From Pseudoalteromonas shioyasakiensis (GTDB lineage Bacteria; Pseudomonadota; Gammaproteobacteria; Enterobacterales; Alteromonadaceae), in NCBI RefSeq assembly GCF_001550135.1, contig NZ_LRUE01000022.1, positions 277,439 to 341,438 on the forward strand: DNA of 64,000 bases. Direction: 5' to 3'. The notes below the pieces were generated by a model that worked only from the letters and a program-made list of their open reading frames with translations, searched no databases and was not told the origin of the DNA. A program made the position numbers and the translations under genes. This document shows, piece after piece, positions 10,884 through 20,240 of the stretch; positions within the stretch are counted from its first letter, which is position 1; each line of letters begins with the position of its first letter.

Positions 10884-11006
10884 AGTCGTATTCCTAATCA
10901 ATTTACGTATAATTGCCTGCGTTTATACCATAAAAATTGATTTTATAGCCATTTGGCTAGCTAGGTTGCTAGAATAGCAGTCCCGAAAATGGAGTTAAGA
11001 ATCCGC

Positions 11007-13106
11007 ATGAAACGACGTTTATCATTATTATCTGCTGCCATCCTGCCTTTATTCGCAGCATCTTCAATTGCTTACGCTGAAGACGGTGATCTAGAAACGA
11101 TTGAAGTTACCGGTGATTTCAAAAGAGAAAGCATTCAAACCCTTAGTGCCAGCGCAAGCTTGTTTTCTGATCATGAAATCAATCAACGTGGTGCAAAGTT
11201 TTTAGATGAGATGCTTGCTAGTGCAGCGAATGTAAACTTTACCTCTGGTGCATCTCGTGGTCGTTTCGTGCAAATTCGTGGTGTTGGTTTACGCTCACAG
11301 TTTGTTGACCCTATTAATCCTTCGGTTGGCTTAGTGATCGACGGTATTAACTACTCTGGTTTAGGCGGCAGTTCACTGTTATTTGATATCGACCAAGTTG
11401 AAATTTATCGCGGCCCACAAGGGACTCGCTTTGGTGCTGATGCCTTAGCTGGCATGATTCAAATGGAATCTGCAACACCCACTCTTGACCCAAGTGTGAA
11501 AATACAATTAGGTGCTGGCAACTACAACAGCTATGAAGCAGGTATAGCCGCAGGTACGGGTATTACTGACGACACAGCAGTACGCGCCAGCATTTATCAA
11601 CGTGAATCGGATGGCTATGTTGAAAACCGTTATTTAGGTGAAGATACCCAGCAACAAGATGAGCTTGTTTCTCGCTTTAAGTTACACAGCCAATTGACCG
11701 ATCATCTGCGTACTGAACTGAATGTACATTACATCGATATAAATAACGGCTATGACGCATTCACACTAGATAACAGCCGTTACAGTGTTGCTGATGAGCC
11801 AGGCCAAGACAACCAAGAAAGCATTGCGGTTGGCCTAGCAAACATATACACCGGCTTTGACTTTTTTGATGTTAGCTTAAACCTATCTGGTATCGACAGC
11901 GAGCTGTTATACAGCTATGACGAAGACTGGGTGTGTAATGATGAAGCCCAACCTGAATTATGTGCCGCTGGCTTACATGATTGGGGTTATAGCTCAACAG
12001 ATGCTTACTTTCGCGATCGCCAAGATCAAGCGGCTGAGCTGCAATTTAGTGGTAAATCTGGTGAGTGGGTCGCAGGCATTTACTATCAAGGCCGCGAAGT
12101 TGACTTAGAACGTCAATACACTTGGCTTGCGCAACCATTTGCATCAACTTATGAAACCAGCAATATTGCTGCATACGGTCAATTAGCAACACCTATCGGC
12201 CCAAAAACAACCTTAATCACAGGTTTACGTGTTGAGCAGTATCAGGGCGACTACACCGACAACAACGGTTTTATTGAAGAAACCGATGATGTCATGGTGG
12301 GCGGTAAGCTTGCACTTGAATACCAAGTCATTGATCGCACCATGATCTACACCAGCATTACTCGTGGCTATAAAGCTGGCGGTATTAACTCTGAAGCTTT
12401 AGCAAAAGCAAAAGACGAAGGCTTAAACCTAGATGCTGATTTCTTTGCTAATCACACATCATTTGCCCCTGAATACCTATGGAGCGGTGAGTTTGGTGTG
12501 AAAGGCAGCTCTTTGGACGATAAGTTTGTGTTACGTCTTGCCGCTTTCTACATGTACCGTGAAGATATGCAGCTAAAATCGTGGCAAGTTGAAGGCCAAA
12601 AATTCACAGGTTATATCGATAACGCCAGCTCTGGCGAAAACTATGGTTTAGAAATTGAAGGCAGCTTCCAAGCTACTGACAATTTACTACTAACGGGTAG
12701 TGCAGGTTATCTACATACAGAAATCAATGACTTTGTTGCGCAATCAGGCCTAGATCAAGATGGTCGAGATCAAGCACAAGCTCCTAAATACCAATATGCA
12801 TTCACTGCGCGTTATAACTTTACGCCAGCACTTTATGCATCAATTGGTGTAGAAGGCAAAGACGATTACTACTTCTCTGACAGCCATAACTCACAAGCAC
12901 CAAGCACTAATTTAGTGAATGCTTCATTTGGTTATGAAAGTGATAATTGGAGCATTAATGCATGGGCACGTAACTTATTTGACGAAGACGTACCGACTCG
13001 TGGTTTTGAGTTTGGTAACGATCCATTAGACGGTTACACCACTCATACATACACACAGCTTGGCGAACCTATGGTTGCCGGTGTGACATTTATTTACGAG
13101 TTATAA
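11007..13106 (+). CDS. TonB-dependent outer-membrane receptor
   Basis: About 699 aa. Signal peptide MKRRLSLLSAAILPLFAASSIAYA, a TonB-box-like LETIEVTG, then a plug domain (about 40-155) with VGLVIDGINY and DIDQVEIYRGPQGTRFGADALAG. The rest is a 22-strand-type barrel with alternating aromatic strands, ending GVTFIYEL. An in-frame ATG 18 bp upstream (10989) is also possible; the ATG at 11007 starts directly with the signal peptide. The substrate (iron chelate, vitamin or glycan) is not evident. It is divergent from the thioesterase and has no riboswitch in its own leader. Confidence 0.88.
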   Translation: MKRRLSLLSAAILPLFAASSIAYAEDGDLETIEVTGDFKRESIQTLSASASLFSDHEINQRGAKFLDEMLASAANVNFTSGASRGRFVQIRGVGLRSQFVDPINPSVGLVIDGINYSGLGGSSLLFDIDQVEIYRGPQGTRFGADALAGMIQMESATPTLDPSVKIQLGAGNYNSYEAGIAAGTGITDDTAVRASIYQRESDGYVENRYLGEDTQQQDELVSRFKLHSQLTDHLRTELNVHYIDINNGYDAFTLDNSRYSVADEPGQDNQESIAVGLANIYTGFDFFDVSLNLSGIDSELLYSYDEDWVCNDEAQPELCAAGLHDWGYSSTDAYFRDRQDQAAELQFSGKSGEWVAGIYYQGREVDLERQYTWLAQPFASTYETSNIAAYGQLATPIGPKTTLITGLRVEQYQGDYTDNNGFIEETDDVMVGGKLALEYQVIDRTMIYTSITRGYKAGGINSEALAKAKDEGLNLDADFFANHTSFAPEYLWSGEFGVKGSSLDDKFVLRLAAFYMYREDMQLKSWQVEGQKFTGYIDNASSGENYGLEIEGSFQATDNLLLTGSAGYLHTEINDFVAQSGLDQDGRDQAQAPKYQYAFTARYNFTPALYASIGVEGKDDYYFSDSHNSQAPSTNLVNASFGYESDNWSINAWARNLFDEDVPTRGFEFGNDPLDGYTTHTYTQLGEPMVAGVTFIYEL

Positions 13107-13112
13107 GCAATA

Positions 13113-13139
13113 GGGTGCTAGGTTTTTTATCTAGCACCC
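13113..13139. terminator. Hairpin after TonB-receptor gene, followed by CCTAGAG repeats
   Basis: A perfect 9-bp stem (GGGTGCTAG / CTAGCACCC) with an AT-rich loop begins about 6 bp after the stop codon. It has no proper T-run after it. Three tandem CCTAGAG heptamers follow at 13145-13166. Confidence 0.5.
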
Positions 13140-13174
13140 AAACACCTAGAGCCTAGAGCCTAGAGCCAAATAAG

Positions 13175-14149
13175 TTAAGCCCTTTCAACATCAAAGGCGA
13201 GTACGTCTTTAATCTTTTGTTTATTCATTGCCAGCATAATGAGTCGATCAATACCCAGTGCGACACCCGCACATTGTGGTAAGCCATGCTCTAGTGCAGC
13301 TATTAAACGCTCATCCATTGGCACTTGCTTTAAGCCATTTGCTTCACGATATTGATTATCTTCACTAAAACGAGCTGCTTGCTCTTTGCCATTGGTCAGC
13401 TCATTAAAGCCGTTTGCCAGTTCCATATTTTTAAAATATAACTCAAAGCGCCCTGCGACTCGCTCATCATGTTGGCAAATATGCGCAAGAGCGGCTTGCG
13501 ATGCAGGAAAATGATAAACAAAACAAGGCTTTTCTTGGCCAATCGTTGGTTCAACCTTCATACAAAATAATAGCTGCAACAAGGTATCGCGGTGCGTTTC
13601 ATTCGCCGCAATATCGGCAAAGCCCTGCTCTGTTGCTAGTTGCTGCAATGTGCTGATATCAGCAGTTAAAGGATCAACACCTAAGGCGTTCATAAAGGCT
13701 TGCTGATATGTGAGTCGCTCTGCGCTTTCTACGCCAAGCACTAATTGCATAAGCTCATCCATTTCATCCATAAGCGCAAATTCATCAAAACCCGGACGAT
13801 ACCACTCAAGCATTGTAAATTCAGGATTATGATGACTACCCGCCTCTTCATTACGAAAGGCTTTGCATAGCTGGAAAATAGCCCCAGAGCCTGCAGCAAG
13901 TAAACGCTTCATGGCAAACTCAGGGGAAGTTTGCAAATAAAGTGGTAAGCCACCAGCATGACCAGGACCAACAAACTCGGTACTAAATGTCGCTAAATGC
14001 ACATCGGTTACACTGGCCGCACTTAAGCTTGGCGTTTCAACCTCCATAACATCACGATCATAAAAGAACTCGCGAATACGGCGGATGATAGCGGCACGGT
14101 GGCGTAAAGTTTCAATATCGGCGCTTGGTTGCCAGAGGACATTAGACAT
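13175..14149 (-). CDS. epmA: EF-P lysyl-lysine synthetase EpmA (PoxA/GenX)
   Basis: A class II lysyl-tRNA-synthetase-like ligase lacking the anticodon-binding domain. It attaches (R)-beta-lysine to Lys34 of elongation factor P. Class II motifs are visible: motif 2 region [20 protein letters not shown] and motif 3 [12 protein letters not shown] at the C-terminus. Length 324 aa versus 325 in E. coli. It is 67 bp downstream of efp on the same strand, with a terminator hairpin between. Confidence 0.95.
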   Translation of the reverse strand: MSNVLWQPSADIETLRHRAAIIRRIREFFYDRDVMEVETPSLSAASVTDVHLATFSTEFVGPGHAGGLPLYLQTSPEFAMKRLLAAGSGAIFQLCKAFRNEEAGSHHNPEFTMLEWYRPGFDEFALMDEMDELMQLVLGVESAERLTYQQAFMNALGVDPLTADISTLQQLATEQGFADIAANETHRDTLLQLLFCMKVEPTIGQEKPCFVYHFPASQAALAHICQHDERVAGRFELYFKNMELANGFNELTNGKEQAARFSEDNQYREANGLKQVPMDERLIAALEHGLPQCAGVALGIDRLIMLAMNKQKIKDVLAFDVERA

Positions 14150-14161
14150 AAAGTGTTTCCC

Positions 14162-14189
14162 AAAAAAAATCCCAGCAGAAGCTGGGATT
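14162..14189 (-). terminator. Rho-independent terminator of efp
   Basis: AATCCCAGC / GCTGGGATT stem with a short loop; on the minus strand it is followed by a run of eight T. It lies between efp and epmA, so epmA either depends on read-through or has its own promoter. Confidence 0.85.
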
Positions 14190-14216
14190 TTATAATAAAT
14201 TGCTTAACAAAGCCTA

Positions 14217-14783
14217 TTACTTAACACGGCTCACGTATTCACCGCTACGAGTATCAACTTTGATCACTTCGCCGATTTGTACGAATAGAGGAACACGAAC
14301 AACAGCACCTGTGCTTAATGTTGCTGGTTTACCGCCAGTACCCGCTGTATCACCTTTTAGACCTGGATCTGTTTCAGTGATTTCTAATTCAACGAAGTTT
14401 GGTGGAGTCACAGCGATTGGGCTACCGTTCCAAAGCGTGATTGTACAAACGTCATTTTCAACTAACCATTTTGCATTGTCGCCAAGCGCTTTTTCGTCAG
14501 CAGCGATTTGCTCAAATGTTTCGTTGTTCATGAAGTGCCAGAACTCACCGTCAGTGTATAGATACGCTAAATCTGTATCCATTACGTCTGCACCTTCAAC
14601 TGATTCACCTGACTTGAATGTTTTTTCTAGTACTTTACCTGTGATAAGTTTACGAATACGAACACGGTTAAACGCCTGGCCTTTACCTGGTTTTACCATT
14701 TCATTTTCTAAGATGCTGCAAGGTTCGCCGTCTAACATAATTTTTAGGCCGCCCTTGAACTCATTGGTGCTATAATTCGCCAT
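14217..14783 (-). CDS. efp: Elongation factor P
   Basis: Translation factor that relieves ribosome stalling at polyproline. It is 188 aa, with three beta-barrel domains. The modified lysine is present: PGKGQAF with Lys34. The gene is flanked by both modifying enzymes, EpmA downstream and the divergent EpmB, so the EF-P of this organism is expected to carry beta-lysine. Only 35 bp separate its start from epmB. Confidence 0.97.
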   Translation of the reverse strand: MANYSTNEFKGGLKIMLDGEPCSILENEMVKPGKGQAFNRVRIRKLITGKVLEKTFKSGESVEGADVMDTDLAYLYTDGEFWHFMNNETFEQIAADEKALGDNAKWLVENDVCTITLWNGSPIAVTPPNFVELEITETDPGLKGDTAGTGGKPATLSTGAVVRVPLFVQIGEVIKVDTRSGEYVSRVK

Positions 14784-14818
14784 CGTTTCCTCTGTCTAAA
14801 TAATTTCGAGTAATCTAC

Positions 14819-15838
14819 GTGTCAATGATACAAAGAAATGAAGTAAATTTGCATAAAAACTGGCAAAAAGAATTGGCAAATGTTGTCACTTGTCCTGAAC
14901 GCTTGCTAGAAATGCTAGGATTATCAAGCAAAGTAGACGAAAAAGACCTCAAAGCACGCAGTCTTTTTCCTGTCCGCGTGCCACTGCCTTTTATCAAAAA
15001 AATGCGTTATGGCGACATAAACGACCCTCTTTTGCTGCAAGTGATGCCAAGACACCAAGAGTTTTTAGCAAAAACAGGTTACGACAAAGATCCTCTAAAA
15101 GAGCAAGATAACAACCAACCTGGTTTGTTACACAAGTATCGCTCTCGGGTTTTAGTGATGTTTAAAACCGGCTGTGCTGTAAATTGCCGTTATTGTTTTA
15201 GACGCCATTTTCCTTATCAAGAAAACCAATTAAACAAACGCAGCTTGATTGACGCACTGGCTTACATAAAAGCAGACAGCAACATCAACGAAGTCATATT
15301 AAGTGGTGGCGATCCATTGATGGCCAAAGACGATGCTGTTAGTTGGTTTATGGATGAGTTAGAGCAACTTCCGCAAATTAAACGCATGCGTATTCACAGC
15401 CGCTTACCTGTGGTGATCCCTGCAAGAATTACCGATGAGCTATGTGCACGCCTTGCTGCATCACCGTTAAAAGTGGTGTTTATAAACCATATCAATCACG
15501 CTAACGAAATTGATGATGACTTTAAAGCGGCCATGCAAAAATTAAAAGCTGCAGGGGTGACGTTATTAAATCAGGCGGTATTACTAAAAGATGTGAATGA
15601 TTCTGTCGAGTCGCAAGTTGCATTAAGTGAAGCGCTATTTGAGGCAGATATACTTCCTTACTACTTACATCTACTCGATAAAGTTGAGGGTGCTAGCCAT
15701 TTTGATATCTCTGAGAGTCAGGCACGGGAAATCGTGACGGCTATGCTGGCAGCATTGCCGGGGTTCTTAGTTCCTAAGCTGGTGCGCGAGATCGGCGGCG
15801 AAAAAAGTAAAACGCCTATCGATCTAAGGGCGTGCTGA
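14819..15838 (+). CDS. epmB: EF-P (R)-beta-lysine 2,3-aminomutase EpmB
   Basis: Radical-SAM, PLP-dependent lysine 2,3-aminomutase of the YjeK type that makes (R)-beta-lysine for EF-P. The CxxxCxxC motif is CAVNCRYCFRRHFPY, and the LSGGDPL motif and C-terminal REIGGEKSKTPIDL PLP region are conserved. Length 339 aa. The start is GTG, with an ATG two codons later as alternative. The last three codons (Arg-Ala-Cys) and the stop come from an inserted repeat element; the ancestral end was probably Ile-stop two codons after the insertion point. Confidence 0.94.
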   Translation: MSMIQRNEVNLHKNWQKELANVVTCPERLLEMLGLSSKVDEKDLKARSLFPVRVPLPFIKKMRYGDINDPLLLQVMPRHQEFLAKTGYDKDPLKEQDNNQPGLLHKYRSRVLVMFKTGCAVNCRYCFRRHFPYQENQLNKRSLIDALAYIKADSNINEVILSGGDPLMAKDDAVSWFMDELEQLPQIKRMRIHSRLPVVIPARITDELCARLAASPLKVVFINHINHANEIDDDFKAAMQKLKAAGVTLLNQAVLLKDVNDSVESQVALSEALFEADILPYYLHLLDKVEGASHFDISESQAREIVTAMLAALPGFLVPKLVREIGGEKSKTPIDLRAC

Positions 15839-16092
15839 CCTTTATTGATTGAAATTTGTTCACTCTATGGGCGATTTAATCGCGGCGCGAGATTTGTAAC
15901 CTAGTGGGCTAAGTAAAAATCGAGTAACAAAGAGTTAATCGCCCCTAGGAAGAACCCGAAGGGCAGCGCGTGTTTGGCATTAATGCTGCGTTATCGCCTA
16001 TTTATGTGGAACAACCACACTACATAGGCTCTGCCTTGCCTAAATACCAAACACACTGCTGCAAAATCAATCATAAAGGGTCAACACGCCCT
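15827..16092. mobile_element. 266-bp MITE-like element with terminal inverted repeats
   Basis: The left end AGGGCGTGCTGACC and right end (complement) AGGGCGTGTTGACC form about 25-bp imperfect terminal inverted repeats. The element is flanked by a perfect 5-bp direct repeat ATCTA (15822-15826 and 16093-16097), as expected of transposition. Internally GGGCGATTTAATC pairs with an inverted GATTAATCGCCC-type copy near 15944, and a second palindromic segment lies near 16010. No ORF fits a transposase. It supplies the stop codon of epmB. Confidence 0.85.
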
Positions 16093-16106
16093 ATCTAATT
16101 TAACAA

Positions 16107-16319
16107 CTAAACGTATACGTTTACGTTATTACCTAGTGTCGCAGTTACCGACTTAGCAGGTGTTTGTGCAGCACTGGTGTTCATTGCTGCGCCTTCGATA
16201 AGTGCAAGTGCCGCAGCACCATCAGCCTTTTGCTGTTTTTTAGCAAGCGATGCGCTGTAAACTTCTGCGCTTTCGCCACCGCCACTCATCGCTGGTAAGC
16301 TTGATCCTGATATATTCAT
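16107..16319 (-). CDS. Small YjfB-like putative motility protein
   Basis: A 70-aa protein without signal peptide, rich in Ala and Ser, with a heptad-like central part (SASLAKKQQKADGAAALALIEGA) and the ending LGNNVNVYV. The central helix and the G-N-x-V/I-x-V ending resemble the short YjfB family (named putative motility protein; function unknown). Assignment rests on this pattern only. Next to it are the MITE on one side and a divergent small gene on the other. Confidence 0.6.
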   Translation of the reverse strand: MNISGSSLPAMSGGGESAEVYSASLAKKQQKADGAAALALIEGAAMNTSAAQTPAKSVTATLGNNVNVYV

Positions 16320-16391
16320 AGTTCATTACCTGACTTTTTAAGACAATCCACGTACTATATCGGCATTGCAGTCTAAAGCTTTAGGAAAAAA

Positions 16392-16682
16392 ATGGATTCA
16401 ATTATAGAACAGCTAAATGCTAACCTAAAAATCGTTTACCGTCAGGCACTTGATGCCGATAAAAAATTAGATGACTTACAGCAGCAAGGGCACGGCAAAT
16501 TCACAGCCTTATTTGCAAAAGATGCTGGCTTTGATTTTGAAGCTAAACGCTTTAAACCTTACGTTCTTGATGTTGCTGCTGATGTAGAAAGCTTAAGCAA
16601 CGACGGTATGGACGAAGAAAAACTGAAAAAAACCGTTATTAAACTGCAACAGCTATTACAACTGTTAGCGACGTTTAAGTAA
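16392..16682 (+). CDS. Small PriB/PriC-domain-like protein
   Basis: A 96-aa, probably all-helical soluble protein. The N-terminal helix (IIEQLNANLKIVYRQALDADKKLDDL), a GKFTALF turn, FKPYVLDVAADVESL and a C-terminal LKKTVIKLQQLLQLLATFK helix recall short proteins annotated as primosomal replication protein PriB/PriC domain. It is much shorter than E. coli PriC (about 175 aa). The assignment is tentative; it could be a separate helical family. Confidence 0.55.
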   Translation: MDSIIEQLNANLKIVYRQALDADKKLDDLQQQGHGKFTALFAKDAGFDFEAKRFKPYVLDVAADVESLSNDGMDEEKLKKTVIKLQQLLQLLATFK

Positions 16683-16688
16683 CGTAGA

Positions 16689-16720
16689 AGCCTCTATTTC
16701 ATTTATTGTGAATAGAGGCT
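16689..16720 (+). terminator. Hairpin after the PriC-like gene
   Basis: A 10-bp perfect stem (AGCCTCTATT / AATAGAGGCT) with a 12-nt loop starts a few bases after the stop codon. There is no T-run after it, so termination is uncertain. Confidence 0.5.
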
Positions 16721-17150
16721 AACGCGCGAAATAAATTTCACGCCTACATCAAAGAGCTTTAATTTCACAAAGAGACATAAGAGACGCTGCGCTTAGCAGC
16801 TACTAAATTAAGTTACTTTTTTAGTTTATTCTTTCTCTTCTCGTTCACTTCTCTTTGTGCAAAAACATGTTGAACCACAGAGAACACAGAGGCGCTGCGC
16901 GCTACACAGAGACAACCAAATTATCACAAAGAGGATAAGAGACGCTTCGCTTCAGAGGTAGAGCCTTTTGGTTTCCTCATTCTTTTCTCATTCACTTCTC
17001 TTTGTGCAAATACTTCTCGCGAAATAAATTTCACGCCTACATGTGGGAGCAGCTTTATCCGAGCATTGTTTTCGGCGTTAAAACGCCTCCCACGTTGCAG
17101 GTCTTTTACAAGACCCACAAACAACGCAGCTCAACTTAAAACTGACGGCT
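16721..17150. repeat. Non-coding block of nested intergenic repeats
   Basis: No gene seen. A 25-bp word beginning CGCGAAATAAATTTCACG occurs at 16725-16749 and 17018-17042. A longer unit (CAAAGAG..AAGAGACGCT..CGC ... TTCACTTCTCTTTGTGC) occurs at about 16758-16863 and again at 16926-17009. Between them lies a CCACAGAGAACACAGAGG segment. At 17044-17095 GTGGGAG and CTCCCAC bracket a GGCGTT-TTAACGCC hairpin, a REP-like arrangement. Confidence 0.6.
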
Positions 17151-17151
17151 A

Positions 17152-17655
17152 TCATTCACTCAGGTTTAACGACGGTAATAGCTCATCTTCGAACCAATCA
17201 GTAATTAAACGTTTATCGTAATAATAAGCCTCGTCACGACCTATCTTCATACGATCCATGAATCCCATATCTTTGAGTTTTACATCGTTTGCTTCGCTCA
17301 CGACCTTACCGTTTTTATCGGTAATTGAATAATTTAGGTCGATACGCGGAAAGTAAATTGGTTTGATAATACGTAGCTCATTCATGGTACCAAAACGCAC
17401 ATCACCAGCTAGATCGAGCTCTGTCACCTCAACATTGAAGGTATAACCTTCGGGTAGCTTTTCAGCAAGTTTATTAAAGTGTTTTTCAAAATTCTTTGCC
17501 ACATTTTTATGAAATGAACCTTTCGGTGAGTTGTTACCAGGTTCTACATCGCGGTAATCGTTAAAGTCATGCCATTTAACTTTTGCTTCTCCTGCGTGAG
17601 CAAAAGCGGGTAGTGCAATGACCATTGCTAAGGCAATTTTTTTTACTGTATTCAT
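17152..17655 (-). CDS. DUF3016 periplasmic protein
   Basis: A 167-aa exported protein with signal peptide MNTVKKIALAMVIALPAFAHA. The mature part (VKWHDFNDYRDVEPG ... GYTFNVEVTELDLAGDVRFG ... DLNYSITDKNGKVVSE ... YYDKRLITDWFEDELLP) has the pattern of DUF3016, known mainly in Alteromonadales and Vibrio. Function is unknown. An upstream in-frame start exists, but ATG at 17655 has GGAGAAACAG before it. Single gene, divergent from galE. Confidence 0.75.
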   Translation of the reverse strand: MNTVKKIALAMVIALPAFAHAGEAKVKWHDFNDYRDVEPGNNSPKGSFHKNVAKNFEKHFNKLAEKLPEGYTFNVEVTELDLAGDVRFGTMNELRIIKPIYFPRIDLNYSITDKNGKVVSEANDVKLKDMGFMDRMKIGRDEAYYYDKRLITDWFEDELLPSLNLSE

Positions 17656-17885
17656 CTGTTTCTCCACTTAACAGGTATAGCTAATGATTAAATTTTAGCT
17701 GCTGACAATTAACTATAGCTTAATATCTAAACACTTAGGTGTAACCAATATGGTGCAAAATGTAATCAAAAACAAGCGATTCATGTTTTTGCTTTATCGC
17801 CGTAAATCACAATTAATTCATGTAATTTAGGCCGAAATGTGATGAAATAAGGCTAATTCAACCAGGTATAGTTCATGGATATTTT

Positions 17886-18899
17886 ATGACCATTTTAGTC
17901 ACCGGCGGAGCCGGATACATCGGTTCTCACACCGTATTAGAGTTATTACAACAAGGCACTGACGTTGTTGTACTCGATAACTTAAGCAATTCATCAAATG
18001 AGTCATTGGCTCGCGTAAAAAAAATAACAGGCAAAGACGTCACGTTTTATCAAGGTGATATTTTAGATAGAGCCTGCTTAGACAAAATCTTCAGTGAACA
18101 CACAATTGATAGTGTTATTCACTTCGCTGGTTTAAAAGCGGTTGGTGAATCGGTTGTAAAACCTATCGAGTATTATCAAAACAACGTACAAGGTACACTG
18201 ACTCTGGTTGATGCAATGCGTGATGCTGGCGTATTTAAGTTAGTTTTTAGCTCATCAGCAACGGTATACGGTGACCCAGCAAGTTTGCCAATTCGCGAAG
18301 ACTTCCCAGTTGGTGGCACGACTAACCCGTATGGCACATCAAAGCTTATGGTTGAAATGATGCTGCAAGATATCGCGAAATCAGATGAACGCTTTGCCTT
18401 TGTTATCTTACGTTACTTTAACCCAGTCGGCGCACATGAATCTGGCCTTATTGGTGAAGACCCAAATGGTATTCCTAACAACTTATTACCTTATATTTCG
18501 CAAGTCGCTGTGGGTAAGCTAGAAAAGCTAGGTGTGTTTGGGGATGACTACGATACTGTAGATGGTACAGGTGTTCGTGACTATATCCATGTCGTCGATT
18601 TAGCATTAGGTCACTTAAAAGCGCTGAACCGAATTGCAAGTGATACAGGTGCGCACGTATTTAACCTAGGCACAGGTAATGGTTATTCAGTACTGCAGAT
18701 GGTTACCGCTTTTGAGAAAGCCAGTGGTCAAGCCGTACCATACCAAATTTCGCCGCGTCGAGCGGGCGATATTGCAGCTTGCTACGCAGCTCCAGAAAAA
18801 GCGTTAAAAGAGCTTGGCTGGCAAGCTGAGCGTGGTATCGATGAGATGATGCAAGATACATGGCGCTGGCAAAGCAATAACCCGAACGGTTACAAATAG
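17886..18899 (+). CDS. galE: UDP-glucose 4-epimerase
   Basis: NAD-dependent short-chain dehydrogenase/reductase that interconverts UDP-glucose and UDP-galactose for exopolysaccharide and LPS or for galactose use. Rossmann motif GGAGYIGSH at residues 7-15; catalytic Ser region [10 protein letters not shown] and the YGTSK Tyr-Lys pair. Length 337 aa matches the family. No other gal genes are near, suggesting a biosynthetic role. A strong terminator follows. Confidence 0.95.
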   Translation: MTILVTGGAGYIGSHTVLELLQQGTDVVVLDNLSNSSNESLARVKKITGKDVTFYQGDILDRACLDKIFSEHTIDSVIHFAGLKAVGESVVKPIEYYQNNVQGTLTLVDAMRDAGVFKLVFSSSATVYGDPASLPIREDFPVGGTTNPYGTSKLMVEMMLQDIAKSDERFAFVILRYFNPVGAHESGLIGEDPNGIPNNLLPYISQVAVGKLEKLGVFGDDYDTVDGTGVRDYIHVVDLALGHLKALNRIASDTGAHVFNLGTGNGYSVLQMVTAFEKASGQAVPYQISPRRAGDIAACYAAPEKALKELGWQAERGIDEMMQDTWRWQSNNPNGYK

Positions 18900-18915
18900 T
18901 CAAAGTCATTATAAG

Positions 18916-18940
18916 GCCGATGTTCACACATCGGCTTTTT
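18916..18940 (+). terminator. Rho-independent terminator of galE
   Basis: Perfect 8-bp stem GCCGATGT / ACATCGGC with a 4-nt loop and a T-run (18936-18940). Its T-run overlaps the last codons of the convergent small ORF at 18939-19070. Confidence 0.9.
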
Positions 18941-19070
18941 AATTTGATGAGGCTTTCTTAAGCTGCGCAATACCCCAGAAAAGTATTCCTGCCCCCGTGC
19001 ACGATAAGAAAAAGAATAACCCTAAGCCGACAGGCGATCCCCAAAACAAAATACTGTATAAAACTTCCAT
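18939..19070 (-). CDS. Hypothetical 43-aa membrane peptide
   Basis: A short ORF starting MEVLYSILFWGSP with a Gly/Phe/Leu-rich hydrophobic stretch (about residues 4-36) and a polar C-terminal tail ending KKASSN. ATG at 19070 is preceded by AAAGGATATAGAG, a good ribosome-binding site. It would span the inner membrane once or as a tight hairpin. It is the last possible gene of the ECF-sigma operon on this strand and convergent with galE. No family recognised; the codon structure and ribosome-binding site are the only support. Confidence 0.55.
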   Translation of the reverse strand: MEVLYSILFWGSPVGLGLFFFLSCTGAGILFWGIAQLKKASSN

Positions 19071-19140
19071 CTCTATATCCTTTATTATTATTTGAATTGT
19101 AAGTTATATAAGTTTTAGGAATAGCTCGTCAAGTCGCACA

Positions 19141-19710
19141 TCAGCGCATCGCTTGAATGCTCTCAAGCGCTACAGCTAGCTGAGTTTTTAGTTTTTTATA
19201 GCGTATATAAACAACCAGCACGATAATGCCATTAATACCAAGCTGGATAAGCCATAGGCTGTATGTTTTAAACATAACCATATTAAACAAGGCAACGATT
19301 AGCAAAGCGCACCAAAGCACAACGCAGCCAATAAAACTCACACGCCAGTAATGAACTTGGTGCTTCAGCTGATTCTCTTTAAAATTAAGCATTGCATTGA
19401 CATCTAGCGTTTCTGCTCGCCAAAGCTTTCGTCTTAAACGGTATGACCAAATTCCAAAACCTAGAGGAATAGGCACTAATAACGCAAACATAATGGTTTC
19501 ATAGGTGTTTTTTGCCTCAAATAACATGGCGTAAATACAAAATACAGTTACCACAACACCTAAAAATGAGTCGATTAACCCTTTTAGCTTTAACTTAGTT
19601 CGCGACTTTTGCGTTTGTGCTATTAACGCTGCACTATCCACTTTCGGCGTTGCTTGCACAAATGCCTGCTGCCACTTAGCTAATTGATCATCTGCTTCGA
19701 ATTTATCCAC
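19141..19710 (-). CDS. Membrane protein downstream of ECF sigma factor (putative anti-sigma)
   Basis: A 189-aa protein: cytoplasmic N-terminus (about 1-45, DDQLAKWQQAF...), two hydrophobic segments near 47-90, an amphipathic middle, and two further membrane segments near 120-175. It begins 5 bp after the sigma gene and is surely cotranscribed. Such placement and topology suggest a membrane anti-sigma or regulator, but no zinc HxxxCxxC motif is present. Inference from context only. Confidence 0.65.
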   Translation of the reverse strand: MDKFEADDQLAKWQQAFVQATPKVDSAALIAQTQKSRTKLKLKGLIDSFLGVVVTVFCIYAMLFEAKNTYETIMFALLVPIPLGFGIWSYRLRRKLWRAETLDVNAMLNFKENQLKHQVHYWRVSFIGCVVLWCALLIVALFNMVMFKTYSLWLIQLGINGIIVLVVYIRYKKLKTQLAVALESIQAMR

Positions 19711-19715
19711 GTTAT

Positions 19716-20219
19716 TTACTCCATTAGGCTCGCAAGTTGCTGTCTTGCTCTACTTGCACGCTTAGCAACCGCATCTTCAGACAGCCCCAGTGTTTGAGCT
19801 ATCTCACTTTGATTAAACCCTTCAAGCTGTAAAGCAAGCACCTGCCTATATTTCAGCGTTAATTTACGAAGGGCAGCCATTAAATCTAAATTGTCGTCTG
19901 GTGATTTATGCGCACTTAAGGCTTGGGTGTAATCAATACTTTCAGAGCTTGCCACCTCTTTGCGGTTTTGCTCTTTTATCACATGATCAACCGCTTTATT
20001 ATGAGCTATTCGGGCAATATAGGTTTTTATGCTGGCATCGCCCCGAAAGGCAACATCGGGTGATGAGTCATTACTTTCAAAAGCGCGCCAAACAGCCAGC
20101 GACATCTCTTGAATTAGCTCATCTTGTAGCGCTTGATTGATCTCGTAGGTTGCAGCAACACGCGCCAACAGCGGCGCGTATTCATTCAGCAATGTGTTTA
20201 TTTGAACATCAGCTTTCAC
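19716..20219 (-). CDS. ECF-type sigma-70 family RNA polymerase sigma factor
   Basis: A 167-aa sigma factor with region 2 (QDELIQEMSLAVWRAFESN ... IKTYIARIAHNKAVDHV) and region 4 (LTLKYRQVLALQLEGFNQSEIAQTLGLSEDAVAKRASRARQQL). There is no region 1 or 3, so ECF type. GTG start with GGAAGTACA before it. It lies in the middle of a three- or four-gene minus-strand operon with membrane proteins on both sides. Target promoters unknown; autoregulation is common for the class. Confidence 0.9.
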   Translation of the reverse strand: MKADVQINTLLNEYAPLLARVAATYEINQALQDELIQEMSLAVWRAFESNDSSPDVAFRGDASIKTYIARIAHNKAVDHVIKEQNRKEVASSESIDYTQALSAHKSPDDNLDLMAALRKLTLKYRQVLALQLEGFNQSEIAQTLGLSEDAVAKRASRARQQLASLME

Positions 20220-20240
20220 TGTACTTCCATGTTTTTATTA

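Noticed and set aside
10884..11006. Thiamine control of the TonB-dependent receptor
   Set aside because: It lies near the thi operon, but its own leader shows no THI-box and the riboswitch is on the opposite strand facing thiC.
14200..14775. 191-codon frame opposite efp
   Set aside because: It is antisense to a complete, highly conserved EF-P gene and has no ribosome-binding site.
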